Origin: CAYRVF01 sp964427535
Lineage (GTDB): Bacteria > Chloroflexota > Ktedonobacteria > Ktedonobacterales > JADMIN01
Direction of reading: 5' to 3'
Assembly (NCBI GenBank): GCA_964427535.1
Contig: CAYRVF010000168.1
Location: 1 to 8,743 of the forward strand
DNA: 8,743 bases
Part shown: in pieces, positions 1 to 6,963 of the stretch
Layout of the letters: each line of letters opens with the position of its first letter
How positions within the stretch are numbered: the stretch's first letter is position 1
The notes under the pieces: generated by a model
The model's input: the letters and a program-made list of their open reading frames with translations, nothing else
The model's database searches: none
What the model was told of the DNA's origin: nothing
Program-made: the position numbers and the translations under genes

Positions 1-2360
1 GTGACGCCGTCGCCGCCCTCGTTTTGCGCCGCCGACTCGAACGCCTTGACGTGCGGCGACCGGCGGAGCTGTTCGCGGATAGCCTGGCGGAGCGCGCCGG
101 TGCCCTTGCCGTGGAGGATGCGCACAAATGGCATCCCGGCGAGGGTGGCGTCGTCCAGGTACTTCTCGACCTCGGGTAGCACGTCGTCGACCCGCCAGCC
201 GCGCACGTCGAGCTGCAGCGAGGGGGCAGGCGCATCCGCACGCGACGGTAGCGTGAGCACCGGCGTCTGTGAATCGCCCATCGTCGCCCGCGCCTGCCGT
301 CTGCTCAGCCGCTCCACGTCGCGTGCTGACACTCGCAACTTGAGCGCACCAAGCTGCACCTCAACCTCGCCCCGCGCGTTGGGCGCCGCCACGACCTCGC
401 CGCGTTGCGCCATCGAGCGCACGAACACGGTGTCACCGACCGTAATTGGCCCAGCGATGGGCGTGATGCCGGCGTCTTCCGCGCGGGCGCGTTTGCGCTG
501 CGTCGGCACTGGAGCGGCCCGCTCCTCGACCTTGCGTGCCCGCTGGATCAGCTCGCCGAGCTGTTCGGGCGCGGCGGCCGCACGTCTGGCTCGTGTGCGG
601 ATGCGCGCCAGCTCGACCTGCAGCGCCTCGGACTCGCGGCGTGCGGTCGTGCGCGCCTCGTTCAGGATGCGCTCGCGCTCCTCGGCGAGGGCTTCGCGCT
701 CGCGCTCCAGTTCGCGGCGCTGGTGTTCGGCCTCGGCGCGCTCCATGCTCAGGCGGTAGCGCTCGTCGGCGGCGGTTCTGCGCTCGGTCTCCAGCCCTTC
801 GAGTAGTTGTTCCATCGCGACACCCTCGGTCCCGACATGCGTGCGCGCATTCGCGAGAATGTCCTCTGGCAGGCCCAGGCGCGAGGCGATGGCCAGCGCG
901 TTGCTGCGTCCGGGTAGGCCGATGCTCAGGCGGTACGTCGGCGAGAGCGTCTGCACGTCGAACTCGACCGAGGCGTTCACCACGCCCTGCCGCTCGTGCG
1001 CGAAGACCTTGAGGTCGGAGTAGTGCGTCGTGGCGACGGTCGCCGTGCCGCGTTCGAGCAGGTATTCGAGAATCGCGCGCGCCAGGGCAGACCCCTCGGT
1101 CGGGTCGGTCCCAGCGCCGAGCTCATCCAGCAACAGGAGCGACCGTGCGTCTGCCAGCCTCAGAATCTCCACGATGCGGCTGAGGTGCGACGAGAANNNN
1201 NNNNNNGTGCTGAGGCTCTGCTCGATGCTCTGCTCGTCGCCAATATCGGCGAAGACGTTGTCGAAGACCGGCACCTCAGAGTCTGTCTCCGCCGGAATGT
1301 GCATGCCCGCCTGCGCCATCAGCGAGAGCAGTCCGACCGTCTTCAGCGCGACCGTCTTGCCGCCGGTGTTGGGGCCGGTGATGACGACCATGCGTGCCTC
1401 GTCGTTCAGCCAGAAGTCCAGCGGAACGACATTGCCGGTCAGCAGCGGATGCCGCGCGGCACGCAGACGCAGATTGCCGCGCTCGCTGATGCGCGGCTCG
1501 TTCGCCCGCAGGAGGCCAGCATAACGTGCTTTCGCCAGATGCAGGTCGATCTCGGCCAGCAGCTCGACGGCCAGCCGCAGGTAGGGCGCCTCGGCCCCTA
1601 CAAGGCCACTCAGCTCTTCGAGGATGCGCTCGATCTCGCGGCGCTCTTCGAGCTGGAGCTGCCGCAGCCGGTTGTTCATCTCCACGACGACCAGCGGCTC
1701 GACGAAGACGGTCGCGCCGCTGCCCGACTGGTCGTGGACGATGCCCTTGACTTGTCCGCGCGCCTCGGCCCGTACCGGCAGCACGTAGCGGTCGCCACGC
1801 AGCGTGATGATCGGCTCCTGCAGGGCTGTGCGGAACTCGTTGACGAGCGTGCCCAGGCGCTCTTGCAGGCGTTGCTGGGCCGCACGTAGCTCGGCACGGA
1901 TGCGACGCAGCTCGGCGGATGCCGAGTCCATTACGTCGCCGTCCTCGCTGATGCTCTCCGCGATGCGCGCTTCCAGTTTCGGGCGCGACGGCAGATCGGC
2001 GGCGAGCGCCCCGAGCAGCGGGAACGACTCGCCTGCACGGCGGATCATGCGCCCGACGTATTCAGACGACCGCAGCGTGATGAGCACGTCGACGAGGTCC
2101 GCCGGAGCGAGCACGACGCCGCGCTCCGCCGCCGCGACGTGCGGACGGACATCGCGCGCGCCGCGCACGCCCGCATCGGCGCGCTGTTCGAGCAGCCTGC
2201 GCGCCTCGCTGGTGAAGGCGAGCAGCCGCCGGACCTCACGCGGATCGTCGCTGGGCCGCAGGTCGAGGGCAAGTTGCTTGCTCGCCGAGAACGACGCCTC
2301 ATGCGCGAGACGCTCGACGATCTTGGGATATTCGAGTGTAGTGAGACTTTTCTGATGCAT
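1..2360 (-). CDS. mutS2: Endonuclease MutS2 (MutS-family ATPase with Smr nuclease domain), 3' end cut by the window
   Basis: MutS2 is a MutS-like ATPase that lacks the mismatch-recognition domain and carries a C-terminal Smr nuclease domain; family members act in suppressing recombination or in rescuing collided ribosomes. The start ATG at 2360-2358 gives MHQKSLTTLEYPKIVERL, a typical MutS2 beginning. Then come the core/lever helices, the Walker A motif GPNTGGKT (about residues 329-336), the conserved GDEQSIEQSLST block, the Walker B region LLLLDELGAGTDPTEG (Asp about 412), a charged coiled-coil clamp (about 490-600), and the Smr domain with LDVRG (about 717-721) and HGKGTG (about 750-755). 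The visible end is NEGGDGV, normally only a few residues before the MutS2 terminus, so almost all of the gene is here (786 full codons, usual family size). A 10-N run falls just after the SLST motif (residues 385-388) and the frame is the same on both sides. No clear Shine-Dalgarno sequence precedes the ATG. Confidence 0.95.
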   Translation of the reverse strand, partial: MHQKSLTTLEYPKIVERLAHEASFSASKQLALDLRPSDDPREVRRLLAFTSEARRLLEQRADAGVRGARDVRPHVAAAERGVVLAPADLVDVLITLRSSEYVGRMIRRAGESFPLLGALAADLPSRPKLEARIAESISEDGDVMDSASAELRRIRAELRAAQQRLQERLGTLVNEFRTALQEPIITLRGDRYVLPVRAEARGQVKGIVHDQSGSGATVFVEPLVVVEMNNRLRQLQLEERREIERILEELSGLVGAEAPYLRLAVELLAEIDLHLAKARYAGLLRANEPRISERGNLRLRAARHPLLTGNVVPLDFWLNDEARMVVITGPNTGGKTVALKTVGLLSLMAQAGMHIPAETDSEVPVFDNVFADIGDEQSIEQSLSXXXXFSSHLSRIVEILRLADARSLLLLDELGAGTDPTEGSALARAILEYLLERGTATVATTHYSDLKVFAHERQGVVNASVEFDVQTLSPTYRLSIGLPGRSNALAIASRLGLPEDILANARTHVGTEGVAMEQLLEGLETERRTAADERYRLSMERAEAEHQRRELEREREALAEERERILNEARTTARRESEALQVELARIRTRARRAAAAPEQLGELIQRARKVEERAAPVPTQRKRARAEDAGITPIAGPITVGDTVFVRSMAQRGEVVAAPNARGEVEVQLGALKLRVSARDVERLSRRQARATMGDSQTPVLTLPSRADAPAPSLQLDVRGWRVDDVLPEVEKYLDDATLAGMPFVRILHGKGTGALRQAIREQLRRSPHVKAFESAAQNEGGDGV
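1197..1206. other. Assembly gap of 10 Ns inside mutS2
   Basis: Ten undetermined bases lie in the MutS2 ATPase domain. On the minus strand the flanks read SLS-AC(N) before the gap and FSSHLSRI after it. MutS2 proteins normally read SLSTFS without a break here, so the true missing sequence is probably one base, the third base of the Thr codon, and the other nine Ns are a scaffolding placeholder. Removing nine bases keeps the frame. Confidence 0.9.
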
Positions 2361-2711
2361 AGTAGACGGCAAATACTCTTTCGACTGGTCAAAACAGATA
2401 GACAGACGCACGACGATGCACGTTATAGACCACGTATATCAGACATGGGAAGAGATGCGACGAGACCCGAGCGGCTTCTTGTCGCGACGCGGGACGGGCT
2501 CTGAGCCGACGGGGCACACACTTCATTTTACCCCATCAGCAGGGGTGCTGGTATGCGGAAATCTTGCGGATATCTCTGAGGAGCTTCGTGCCAGTGAGGG
2601 CGACGTGAAGCGCCACGCCTGTCCGCCGGTGAGAAACCGCGGCTCGGTGACTGGCAGATTGTTGCCGATGGTCAGGCGCGAGGTCGCTCGCGTTGGCCCC
2701 TCGATGCGGGC
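2361..2711. other. Gene-free stretch between mutS2 and the 95-residue ORF
   Basis: This is 351 bases without a convincing gene. The part next to mutS2 (about 2330-2460) is visibly more AT-rich than the surrounding coding DNA, as expected for a promoter and 5' leader of mutS2 on the minus strand. Two small inverted repeats are present: GGCTC-T-GAGCC at 2497-2507, and CAGCA-GGGG-TGCTG at 2537-2550, the latter extendable by one A-T and one G-T pair. Neither is followed by a T-run on either strand, so I do not call a terminator. A plus-strand open frame across 2416-2751 shows no family resemblance and runs into the 3' end of the opposing ORF. Confidence 0.6.
2422..2451 (-). promoter_or_regulatory. 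Weak candidate sigma-70-type promoter for mutS2
   Basis: On the minus strand TTCCCA (2451-2446) and TATAAC (2427-2422) are 18 bases apart and lie about 62 bases before the mutS2 ATG, in the AT-richer part of the intergenic stretch. The -10 box matches the consensus at 5 of 6 positions and the -35 box at 4 of 6. Such matches arise by chance fairly often, so this is only a candidate. Confidence 0.25.
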
Positions 2712-2999
2712 TCACCGTCCGCCAAAGAGCGCGCCGCCGTCGAGCGCCTGATCGATCACGCCACGAACGAAGACGCGCTGGAACACGGCGAAGATGCGCA
2801 CGCCCTCCGCCTGCGTCAGCCCTTCCGCCGCGACGATCTGTCGCATATACTCGCGTGCCCGTTCGGCGGCATATCGCTCTATAAGCGCGCGCTGACTCTC
2901 GTCATCGGGATCGGTGAAGGTGAGCGCGCCCGAGCGAACGACGGCGTGCCCAGCCTTCCAGGCTGCCGATCCGGCCGCGAGCCCCAGGGAACCGAGCAT
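2712..2999 (-). CDS. Hypothetical 95-residue protein
   Basis: I do not recognise this protein. The N-terminal 20 or so residues are small and mildly hydrophobic (MLGSLGLAAGSAAWKAG), but there is no clear signal peptide or full membrane span. Residues 30-60 are charged and probably helical (DPDDESQRALIERYAAERAREYM). Residues 60-85 form an amphipathic stretch with VRIFAVFQRVFVRGVID, and the tail is glycine-rich (LDGGALFGGR). The start is well supported: the ATG at 2999-2997 follows a purine-rich GAGGGGGG (3014-3007) with 7 bases between. It lies 71 bases downstream of the GT-C gene on the same strand, so it may be its operon partner, although three tandem 13-bp repeats fill the space between them. 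Good RBS spacing and an uninterrupted frame favour a real gene; the function is unknown. Confidence 0.65.
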   Translation of the reverse strand: MLGSLGLAAGSAAWKAGHAVVRSGALTFTDPDDESQRALIERYAAERAREYMRQIVAAEGLTQAEGVRIFAVFQRVFVRGVIDQALDGGALFGGR

Positions 3000-3006
3000 C
3001 TGTCAT

Positions 3007-3014
3007 CCCCCCTC
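3007..3014 (-). promoter_or_regulatory. Ribosome binding site of the 95-residue ORF
   Basis: GAGGGGGG on the minus strand, 7 bases before the ATG at 2999. It is a strong purine-rich match at good spacing and is the main support for the start and reality of this small gene. Confidence 0.6.
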
Positions 3015-3024
3015 TTCGCTCCTA

Positions 3025-3063
3025 AGTATCGCACGTGAGTATCGCACGTGAGTATCGCACCTG
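3025..3063. repeat. Three tandem 13-bp repeats (AGTATCGCACGTG)
   Basis: AGTATCGCACGTG occurs at 3025-3037 and 3038-3050 exactly, and at 3051-3063 with one change (CACCTG for CACGTG). The first two units contain the palindrome CACGTG. The array fills the gap between the stop of the GT-C gene (3071) and the RBS of the 95-residue ORF (3014). It is outside both genes and could be a protein-binding array upstream of the small ORF, or simple replication slippage. Confidence 0.95.
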
Positions 3064-3070
3064 GCTGTCG

Positions 3071-4375
3071 TCAGATGATCCACCCGCCGCGCAGGAAGAA
3101 CCCGAGCAGCACGGCCTGGAGCATCAGTCCTGTCATGACGATGAGCTGGTCGAAGGCCGGGTGTCGCTGCATCGGGCGGCTGACGAGCAGGAAGATCGGA
3201 ATCGACATCAGCAGGTAGCGGCCCACCGAGACGAACGGGTCGAACAGGATAAACGAGATCGGCGAGGAAATGGAGACGAAGAGCGCGCCAGCCATGTAGA
3301 GCACGAAGCTGAACGGCATCCGCCGCCAGAAGAGCAGCGTCAGCGCCACGATGATCACCAGCGGAGCGATATCGACCAGCATACGCGCCTGCTCGTTGGA
3401 CCACGGCACTACCTGCGCCATCGAGCGGGCCATCTCGACGTCGAGCGAGAGATGGGTGATGCTTCGATGTCCCCAGCCAAGGCGTTCCTCGCTGATGAAG
3501 GTCGTGAAGCTGCCGAAGATCGAATGGATGTAGAGCGCGTACAGTCCGACGGCGAAGGGCACGGCCCCGATAGCCGCGACGCCCCCAGCGAGCTCCGGCA
3601 GGTGCTCGCGGAGCGAGCGCGGCCATCCCGCACGGAAGAGGTAGACATGCTGGCGCGCGAACTCCCACGCGACCGGCAGTATCAGAATGATCGCGGTCGG
3701 GCGGGTAAGCGCGGCGAGGAATCCGCAGAGAGCGGCACCCCACCACTGGCCGCGGCGCGCGAAGAGCAGACAGAAGACGACGACCGCGAGAAACGGCGAC
3801 TCTGCATACGCCGCGGCGGTGAAAAACGCGAACGGATACACCGCGAACGCCTTGAGGGCGAACGGAGCCCGCGCCGCGCCTTCCTCTTGCCAGGCAAGGG
3901 CGAGCAACCCCACGAACGTGACGAGCGCGGCGAGATTCGAGATGAGCATGCCCGCGAGAAGCGAATTGGCCGCCCCGATCATCCCGATGGTCAGCCGGAT
4001 GAGCAGCGGATACAGCGGGAAGAACGCCGTCGCCAGCGGATTCGCGACCGAGTACCAGTGCTGTGCGATGCTGATATACCAGCCGGTGTCCCACTGGCCC
4101 CAGGCCGTCAATAGCATCTGCGGTGAGAACTGAATCAGCGTCCACGCCGATCCCGGTGTCTGGGCGTTGAAGATGACGGCGAAGTACGTGACGAGCGCGT
4201 AGGCGATGCGCGTGGCGAGCCAGAATGCGCTCCCCTGCAGGAGTAGGGTGCGCCAAGGCAGCGGCGTTCGCTCATCCAGAGTTGTTTCGGCGGGCGGGGC
4301 TGCGCTTTCTGGCGGCAGGCGCCGCGCTCCACTGAGCGCCTTTACATAGTCACTGATGACGAACAGGTCCCGCAT
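3071..4375 (-). CDS. Multi-membrane-span GT-C glycosyltransferase, PIG-V (mannosyltransferase)-like
   Basis: A 434-residue integral membrane protein with about nine or ten hydrophobic spans (for example near 45-70, 139-162, 176-206, 212-237, 264-288, 334-350, 355-378, 387-399 and 411-429). The first extracytoplasmic loop holds WDTGWYISIAQHWY (95-108), followed by FFPLYPLLIRL (118-128), AESPFL (191-196) and LTRPTA (223-228). This order is characteristic of PIG-V-type, polyprenyl-phosphate-sugar-dependent GT-C transferases; Asp96 is the likely catalytic-loop acid. Such enzymes move a sugar from a lipid-phosphate donor to an acceptor outside the membrane. The donor here is not shown by sequence: family precedent is mannose, while the neighbouring genes point to polyprenyl-phosphoryl-arabinose. 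The start ATG at 4375-4373 has a modest GAGGGA upstream at longish spacing. It is divergent from the DprE2-like gene across 283 bases. Family is secure at GT-C level; substrate is inference. Confidence 0.85.
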   Translation of the reverse strand: MRDLFVISDYVKALSGARRLPPESAAPPAETTLDERTPLPWRTLLLQGSAFWLATRIAYALVTYFAVIFNAQTPGSAWTLIQFSPQMLLTAWGQWDTGWYISIAQHWYSVANPLATAFFPLYPLLIRLTIGMIGAANSLLAGMLISNLAALVTFVGLLALAWQEEGAARAPFALKAFAVYPFAFFTAAAYAESPFLAVVVFCLLFARRGQWWGAALCGFLAALTRPTAIILILPVAWEFARQHVYLFRAGWPRSLREHLPELAGGVAAIGAVPFAVGLYALYIHSIFGSFTTFISEERLGWGHRSITHLSLDVEMARSMAQVVPWSNEQARMLVDIAPLVIIVALTLLFWRRMPFSFVLYMAGALFVSISSPISFILFDPFVSVGRYLLMSIPIFLLVSRPMQRHPAFDQLIVMTGLMLQAVLLGFFLRGGWII

Positions 4376-4658
4376 GCCGTGTGAATCCCTCGATTGGTCC
4401 CGACGACCGCAATCGCTCCCCGATCACCAGGCGTCGTGATGCCAGATATGCCAGCATCTACCTGTCAGCAGTAGAACGTATACGGCAACCGTCACATAAC
4501 ACTGCTCATTAGGAGTGGGCCCTGCTGTGGACGCAGGACAGTCAAATCGCGCTATGCTTCCGAGGCCGCCGGAAGACGTGGTGTAGTATGGAGAGGCAGA
4601 TGATGCCGCGAGCGGGCGGCGACAGGATTAGCTTTCGACGAGTGAGAGAGCCACGACG
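4376..4658. promoter_or_regulatory. Divergent intergenic region between the GT-C gene and the dprE2/dprE1-like pair
   Basis: This 283-base region must carry the start signals for both directions. It holds a 7-bp direct repeat ATGCCAG at 4439-4445 and 4448-4454 (9-bp period) and a perfect 6-bp inverted repeat CTTCCG/CGGAAG at 4557-4575. A TAGTAT hexamer at 4584-4589 could be a -10 box for the plus-strand pair, but no good -35 box is at the right distance. I cannot place a confident promoter on either strand. Confidence 0.5.
4557..4575. repeat. Inverted repeat, possible operator upstream of the dprE2-like gene
   Basis: CTTCCG (4557-4562) and CGGAAG (4570-4575) form a perfect 6-bp inverted repeat with a 7-base centre. 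It sits about 85-100 bases before the dprE2-like start and just upstream of the TAGTAT hexamer, a position suitable for an operator. It is short enough to be chance in GC-rich DNA. Confidence 0.35.
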
Positions 4659-5471
4659 GTGACTGAGCCAGAGATCGTTCGCGAGACACCCCCACAAGCG
4701 GCGCCAGCGACCCGCCCAGGCGTCGCCATCGTCGGCGCATCGAGCGGCATCGGCGCCGCGCTGGCCCACGCCTACGCCCAACGCGGCTATCAGGTCGCAT
4801 TGCTGGCCCGGCGCGGCGACCGCCTCGACGCGATCGCGCGGGAGATCAACGCGGGTCACGCGGATGGCGAACCGCCCCGCGCGCGGGTGTACGTCCATGA
4901 TGTTGCCGACGTCGCCGACGCGCCTGAACTGTTCGAGCGCATCCGCGCCGACATGCGGCCCGGGCGTCTCACGACACTCGTCTACGCATCTGGTGTGCTC
5001 CCGCAGGGAACTGGCGGCATGTGGTCATTTGAGGACCAGCGCGCGATGATCGAGACGAACGCGCTGGGTGCCATGCGCTGGCTGGACCTTGCCGCCGAGC
5101 GCTTCGCGCAGGAGGGCGGTGGCACGCTCATCGGCATCTCGTCGGTGGCGGGTGACCGGGGGCGTCCTGGCAACAGCGCGTACATGGCCTCCAAGGCGGC
5201 CCTCAGCGCCTATCTGGAGTCGCTGCGCTACCGGCTCGCTCGTCGCGGTGTGCGGGTCGTCACCGTCAAGCCCGGCTACGTTGCCTCCGAGATGACGGCG
5301 GGCATGCGCCTGCCGCCGGTGATCACGGCGTCGCCCGAGGCGGTTGCCCGGCGGGTCGTCGCGATCACCGATCGTGGCCCGTCCGTCGTCTATGTGCCGG
5401 GGATCTGGCGGTTCATCATGGCCGGTGTGCGCCTGCTGCCAGCGGCGTTGATGGCCCGCCTGCCCGCGTGA
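4659..5471 (+). CDS. dprE2: Short-chain dehydrogenase/reductase, DprE2-like (decaprenylphospho-2-keto-ribose reductase candidate)
   Basis: A 270-residue classical-type SDR. It has the nucleotide-binding motif GASSGIG (26-32) after a hydrophobic strand, an acidic DVADV (81-85), YASG (109-112) in place of the usual NNAG, Asn134, the catalytic Ser in GISSVAG (159-165), and YMASK (175-179) with Tyr175 and Lys179. The C-terminal block with YVPGIWRFIMAGVRLLPAAL and the end MARLPA resembles the mycobacterial DprE2 ending (APAAFRYVMMVLRHIP, FRKLPI). With the DprE1-like oxidase encoded 46 bases downstream, the likely reaction is NADH-dependent reduction of the 2-keto intermediate to polyprenyl-phosphoryl-arabinose. 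The start is GTG at 4659, preceded by GAGAGAG (4644-4650) at 8 bases. A generic SDR of unrelated function is possible on sequence alone; gene context makes the DprE2 role the best reading. Confidence 0.85.
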   Translation: MTEPEIVRETPPQAAPATRPGVAIVGASSGIGAALAHAYAQRGYQVALLARRGDRLDAIAREINAGHADGEPPRARVYVHDVADVADAPELFERIRADMRPGRLTTLVYASGVLPQGTGGMWSFEDQRAMIETNALGAMRWLDLAAERFAQEGGGTLIGISSVAGDRGRPGNSAYMASKAALSAYLESLRYRLARRGVRVVTVKPGYVASEMTAGMRLPPVITASPEAVARRVVAITDRGPSVVYVPGIWRFIMAGVRLLPAALMARLPA

Positions 5472-5509
5472 TGCGCACGACTGGCCGCCGCCTCGCCTGC
5501 GCCACCGTT

Positions 5510-5513
5510 GGAG
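5510..5513 (+). promoter_or_regulatory. Ribosome binding site of the dprE1-like gene
   Basis: GGAG in the context TTGGAGAAGA directly before the ATG at 5518. The spacing is 4 bases to ATG 5518 and 13 bases to ATG 5527. Neither is ideal, so the start is uncertain by three codons. Confidence 0.5.
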
Positions 5514-5517
5514 AAGA

Positions 5518-6963
5518 ATGCATCCTATGACGCTCTCACAGCGAACGCAGTTTGCGTCGCGCACGCTCACCGGCTGGGGGCTGCGCAACGCAACCGAGTG
5601 CCGGCTCGCCCAGCCTGAAACCGTCGACGAGCTTGTGAGCATCCTCGCGGCGGCGCGGACCGAGGGCGCGACCGTCGGGCTTCGCGGCGCCGGATGCAGC
5701 TACGGGGATGCCGCGCTCAACGACCAGTACGTGCTCGACACCTCCCGGCTCACGCGTATCCTCGACTGGAATCCCGAGACCGGCATTGTGACTGTTGAGC
5801 CGGGAGTGACAATTGGCCAGCTCTGGCGTGCGACGCTTCCCTACGGCTGGTGGCCCGCGGTCGTGCCCGGCTACAGCCGCGTCACGGCCGGTGGCGCGGC
5901 GGCGGTCAACGCCCACGGCAAGAATAACTGGCGCATCGGCGCCTTCGCCGATACCGTGCTCTCCTTCGAGTTGGTGTTGCCCTCAGGCGAGCGACGCGTC
6001 TGCTCGCGTACTCAGCACGCGGACCTCTTCTTCGCGGCGCTCGGCGGCCTGGGCCTGCTCGGATGCTTCTCGTCGCTCACGCTGCGGACGCGCCGTGTCT
6101 TCTCCAGCTATGTGGAGGAGGTGCAGACGCCGCACGGCTCGCTGGCGGCGCTGCTCGACGCGGTGGAAGAGGCGGCGGACGGCGGCACCGCGATGGATAT
6201 CGTCACCTGGGTGGACACCAGTGTGAGTGGGCGCAGCCTGGGACGTGGGCTGCTCAAAATTGGACGGGACCTGCGTGCAGGCGAGGATCCCGATGCGGCT
6301 CGTCACCTCGCCTTGGCGGCAGACGTCCCGACTGGCAGTCTTGCGCACATGCTGCCATCCGGGCTGATGCCGCTGCTTGGGCGCGCGGCGCTCAGCCGTC
6401 CCGGTGTGCCAGCGTTCAACCGGATGCAGTGGCTGCGCAGCCAGGGCGCGCGCCCGCGACGGCCCCACTGGCAGACGTACGCGGCAGCTAACTTCACGCT
6501 CGACGCGATTCCTAACTGGCGCGATGCATACCGTCCCGGTGGGCTGCTGCAGCATCAGGCGTTCGTGCCGCGCGAGGCCGCGCTTCAGGCGTTCACCGGC
6601 ATCCTCCAGCGGTGCCAGCGCGCGGGCATTGTGCCGACGCTGGCGGTGCTCAAGAAACATCGGGCGAGCGATGCGCTGCTGAGCTATCTCGTCGATGGCT
6701 ACTCGCTCGCGCTCGACTTCCCGGTGCGGCGCGGCGAGGAGAGCCGCACCCTCTCGCTGCTCTCCGACCTGAACGACATCACCGCCGACGCCGGGGGGCG
6801 CTGCTACTTCGCCAAGGACAGCACGGCCACGGCGGCGCAGGTCGGGCGGATGTATCCGGCGGAGCGGATCGCGGAGTTCCTCGCGCTCAAGCGGCAGGTT
6901 GATCCGGATGGGCTACTCAGCACCAGCCTCTACCGGCGGGCGCTCGCCCCGCTGGCGGGGTAG
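5518..6963 (+). CDS. dprE1: FAD-dependent oxidoreductase, DprE1-like (decaprenylphosphoryl-beta-D-ribose 2'-oxidase candidate)
   Basis: A 481-residue flavoprotein of the vanillyl-alcohol-oxidase/aldonolactone-oxidase type. The FAD-binding half has LRGAGCSYGDAAL (55-67), EPGVTIGQLW (94-103), VPGYSRVTAGG (116-126) and AHGKNNW (132-138), the last matching the HGKN of mycobacterial DprE1. The substrate half has LQHQAFVP (344-351), YSLALDFP (395-402) and YFAKDS (430-435), where Lys433 matches the essential Lys418 of the M. tuberculosis enzyme. DprE1 oxidises the 2'-hydroxyl of polyprenyl-phosphoryl-ribose to the ketone, then DprE2 reduces it with inversion. Ala398 stands where DprE1 has Cys387, the residue hit by benzothiazinones. 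GGAG (5510-5513) lies 4 bases before the chosen ATG; a second ATG at 5527 would put it 13 bases away. The gene order, dprE2 first, is reversed from mycobacteria. A broader ALO-type sugar oxidase remains a lesser alternative. Confidence 0.88.
   Translation: MHPMTLSQRTQFASRTLTGWGLRNATECRLAQPETVDELVSILAAARTEGATVGLRGAGCSYGDAALNDQYVLDTSRLTRILDWNPETGIVTVEPGVTIGQLWRATLPYGWWPAVVPGYSRVTAGGAAAVNAHGKNNWRIGAFADTVLSFELVLPSGERRVCSRTQHADLFFAALGGLGLLGCFSSLTLRTRRVFSSYVEEVQTPHGSLAALLDAVEEAADGGTAMDIVTWVDTSVSGRSLGRGLLKIGRDLRAGEDPDAARHLALAADVPTGSLAHMLPSGLMPLLGRAALSRPGVPAFNRMQWLRSQGARPRRPHWQTYAAANFTLDAIPNWRDAYRPGGLLQHQAFVPREAALQAFTGILQRCQRAGIVPTLAVLKKHRASDALLSYLVDGYSLALDFPVRRGEESRTLSLLSDLNDITADAGGRCYFAKDSTATAAQVGRMYPAERIAEFLALKRQVDPDGLLSTSLYRRALAPLAG

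Noticed and set aside
1..759. Long plus-strand open frames (1-759, 405-806, 536-1012, 996-1889, 1804-2355)
   Set aside because: They are antisense to mutS2, whose minus-strand frame carries clear Walker and Smr motifs. The plus-strand products are Arg/Ser/Ala-rich low-complexity shadows of GC-rich coding DNA.
2535..2552. CAGCA-GGGG-TGCTG hairpin as terminator of the 95-residue ORF
   Set aside because: Short stem, no following T-run on the minus strand, and about 160 bases beyond the stop codon.
2416..2751. 111-residue plus-strand frame in the gap upstream of mutS2
   Set aside because: No recognised motif, no good ribosome binding site, runs into the 3' end of the opposing 95-residue ORF, and its second half is Arg/Pro-rich shadow sequence.
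3035..4114. 359-residue plus-strand frame opposite the GT-C gene, and a 417-residue minus-strand frame at 3003-4256
   Set aside because: Both are shadows. The 3071-4375 frame has membrane spans and GT-C motifs, while these are rich in Arg, Glu, His and Asp or Arg, Pro and Gly with no domain.
4439..4454. ATGCCAG direct repeat with 9-bp period in the divergent region
   Set aside because: Only two 7-bp copies, no relation to a recognisable promoter; chance is a sufficient explanation.
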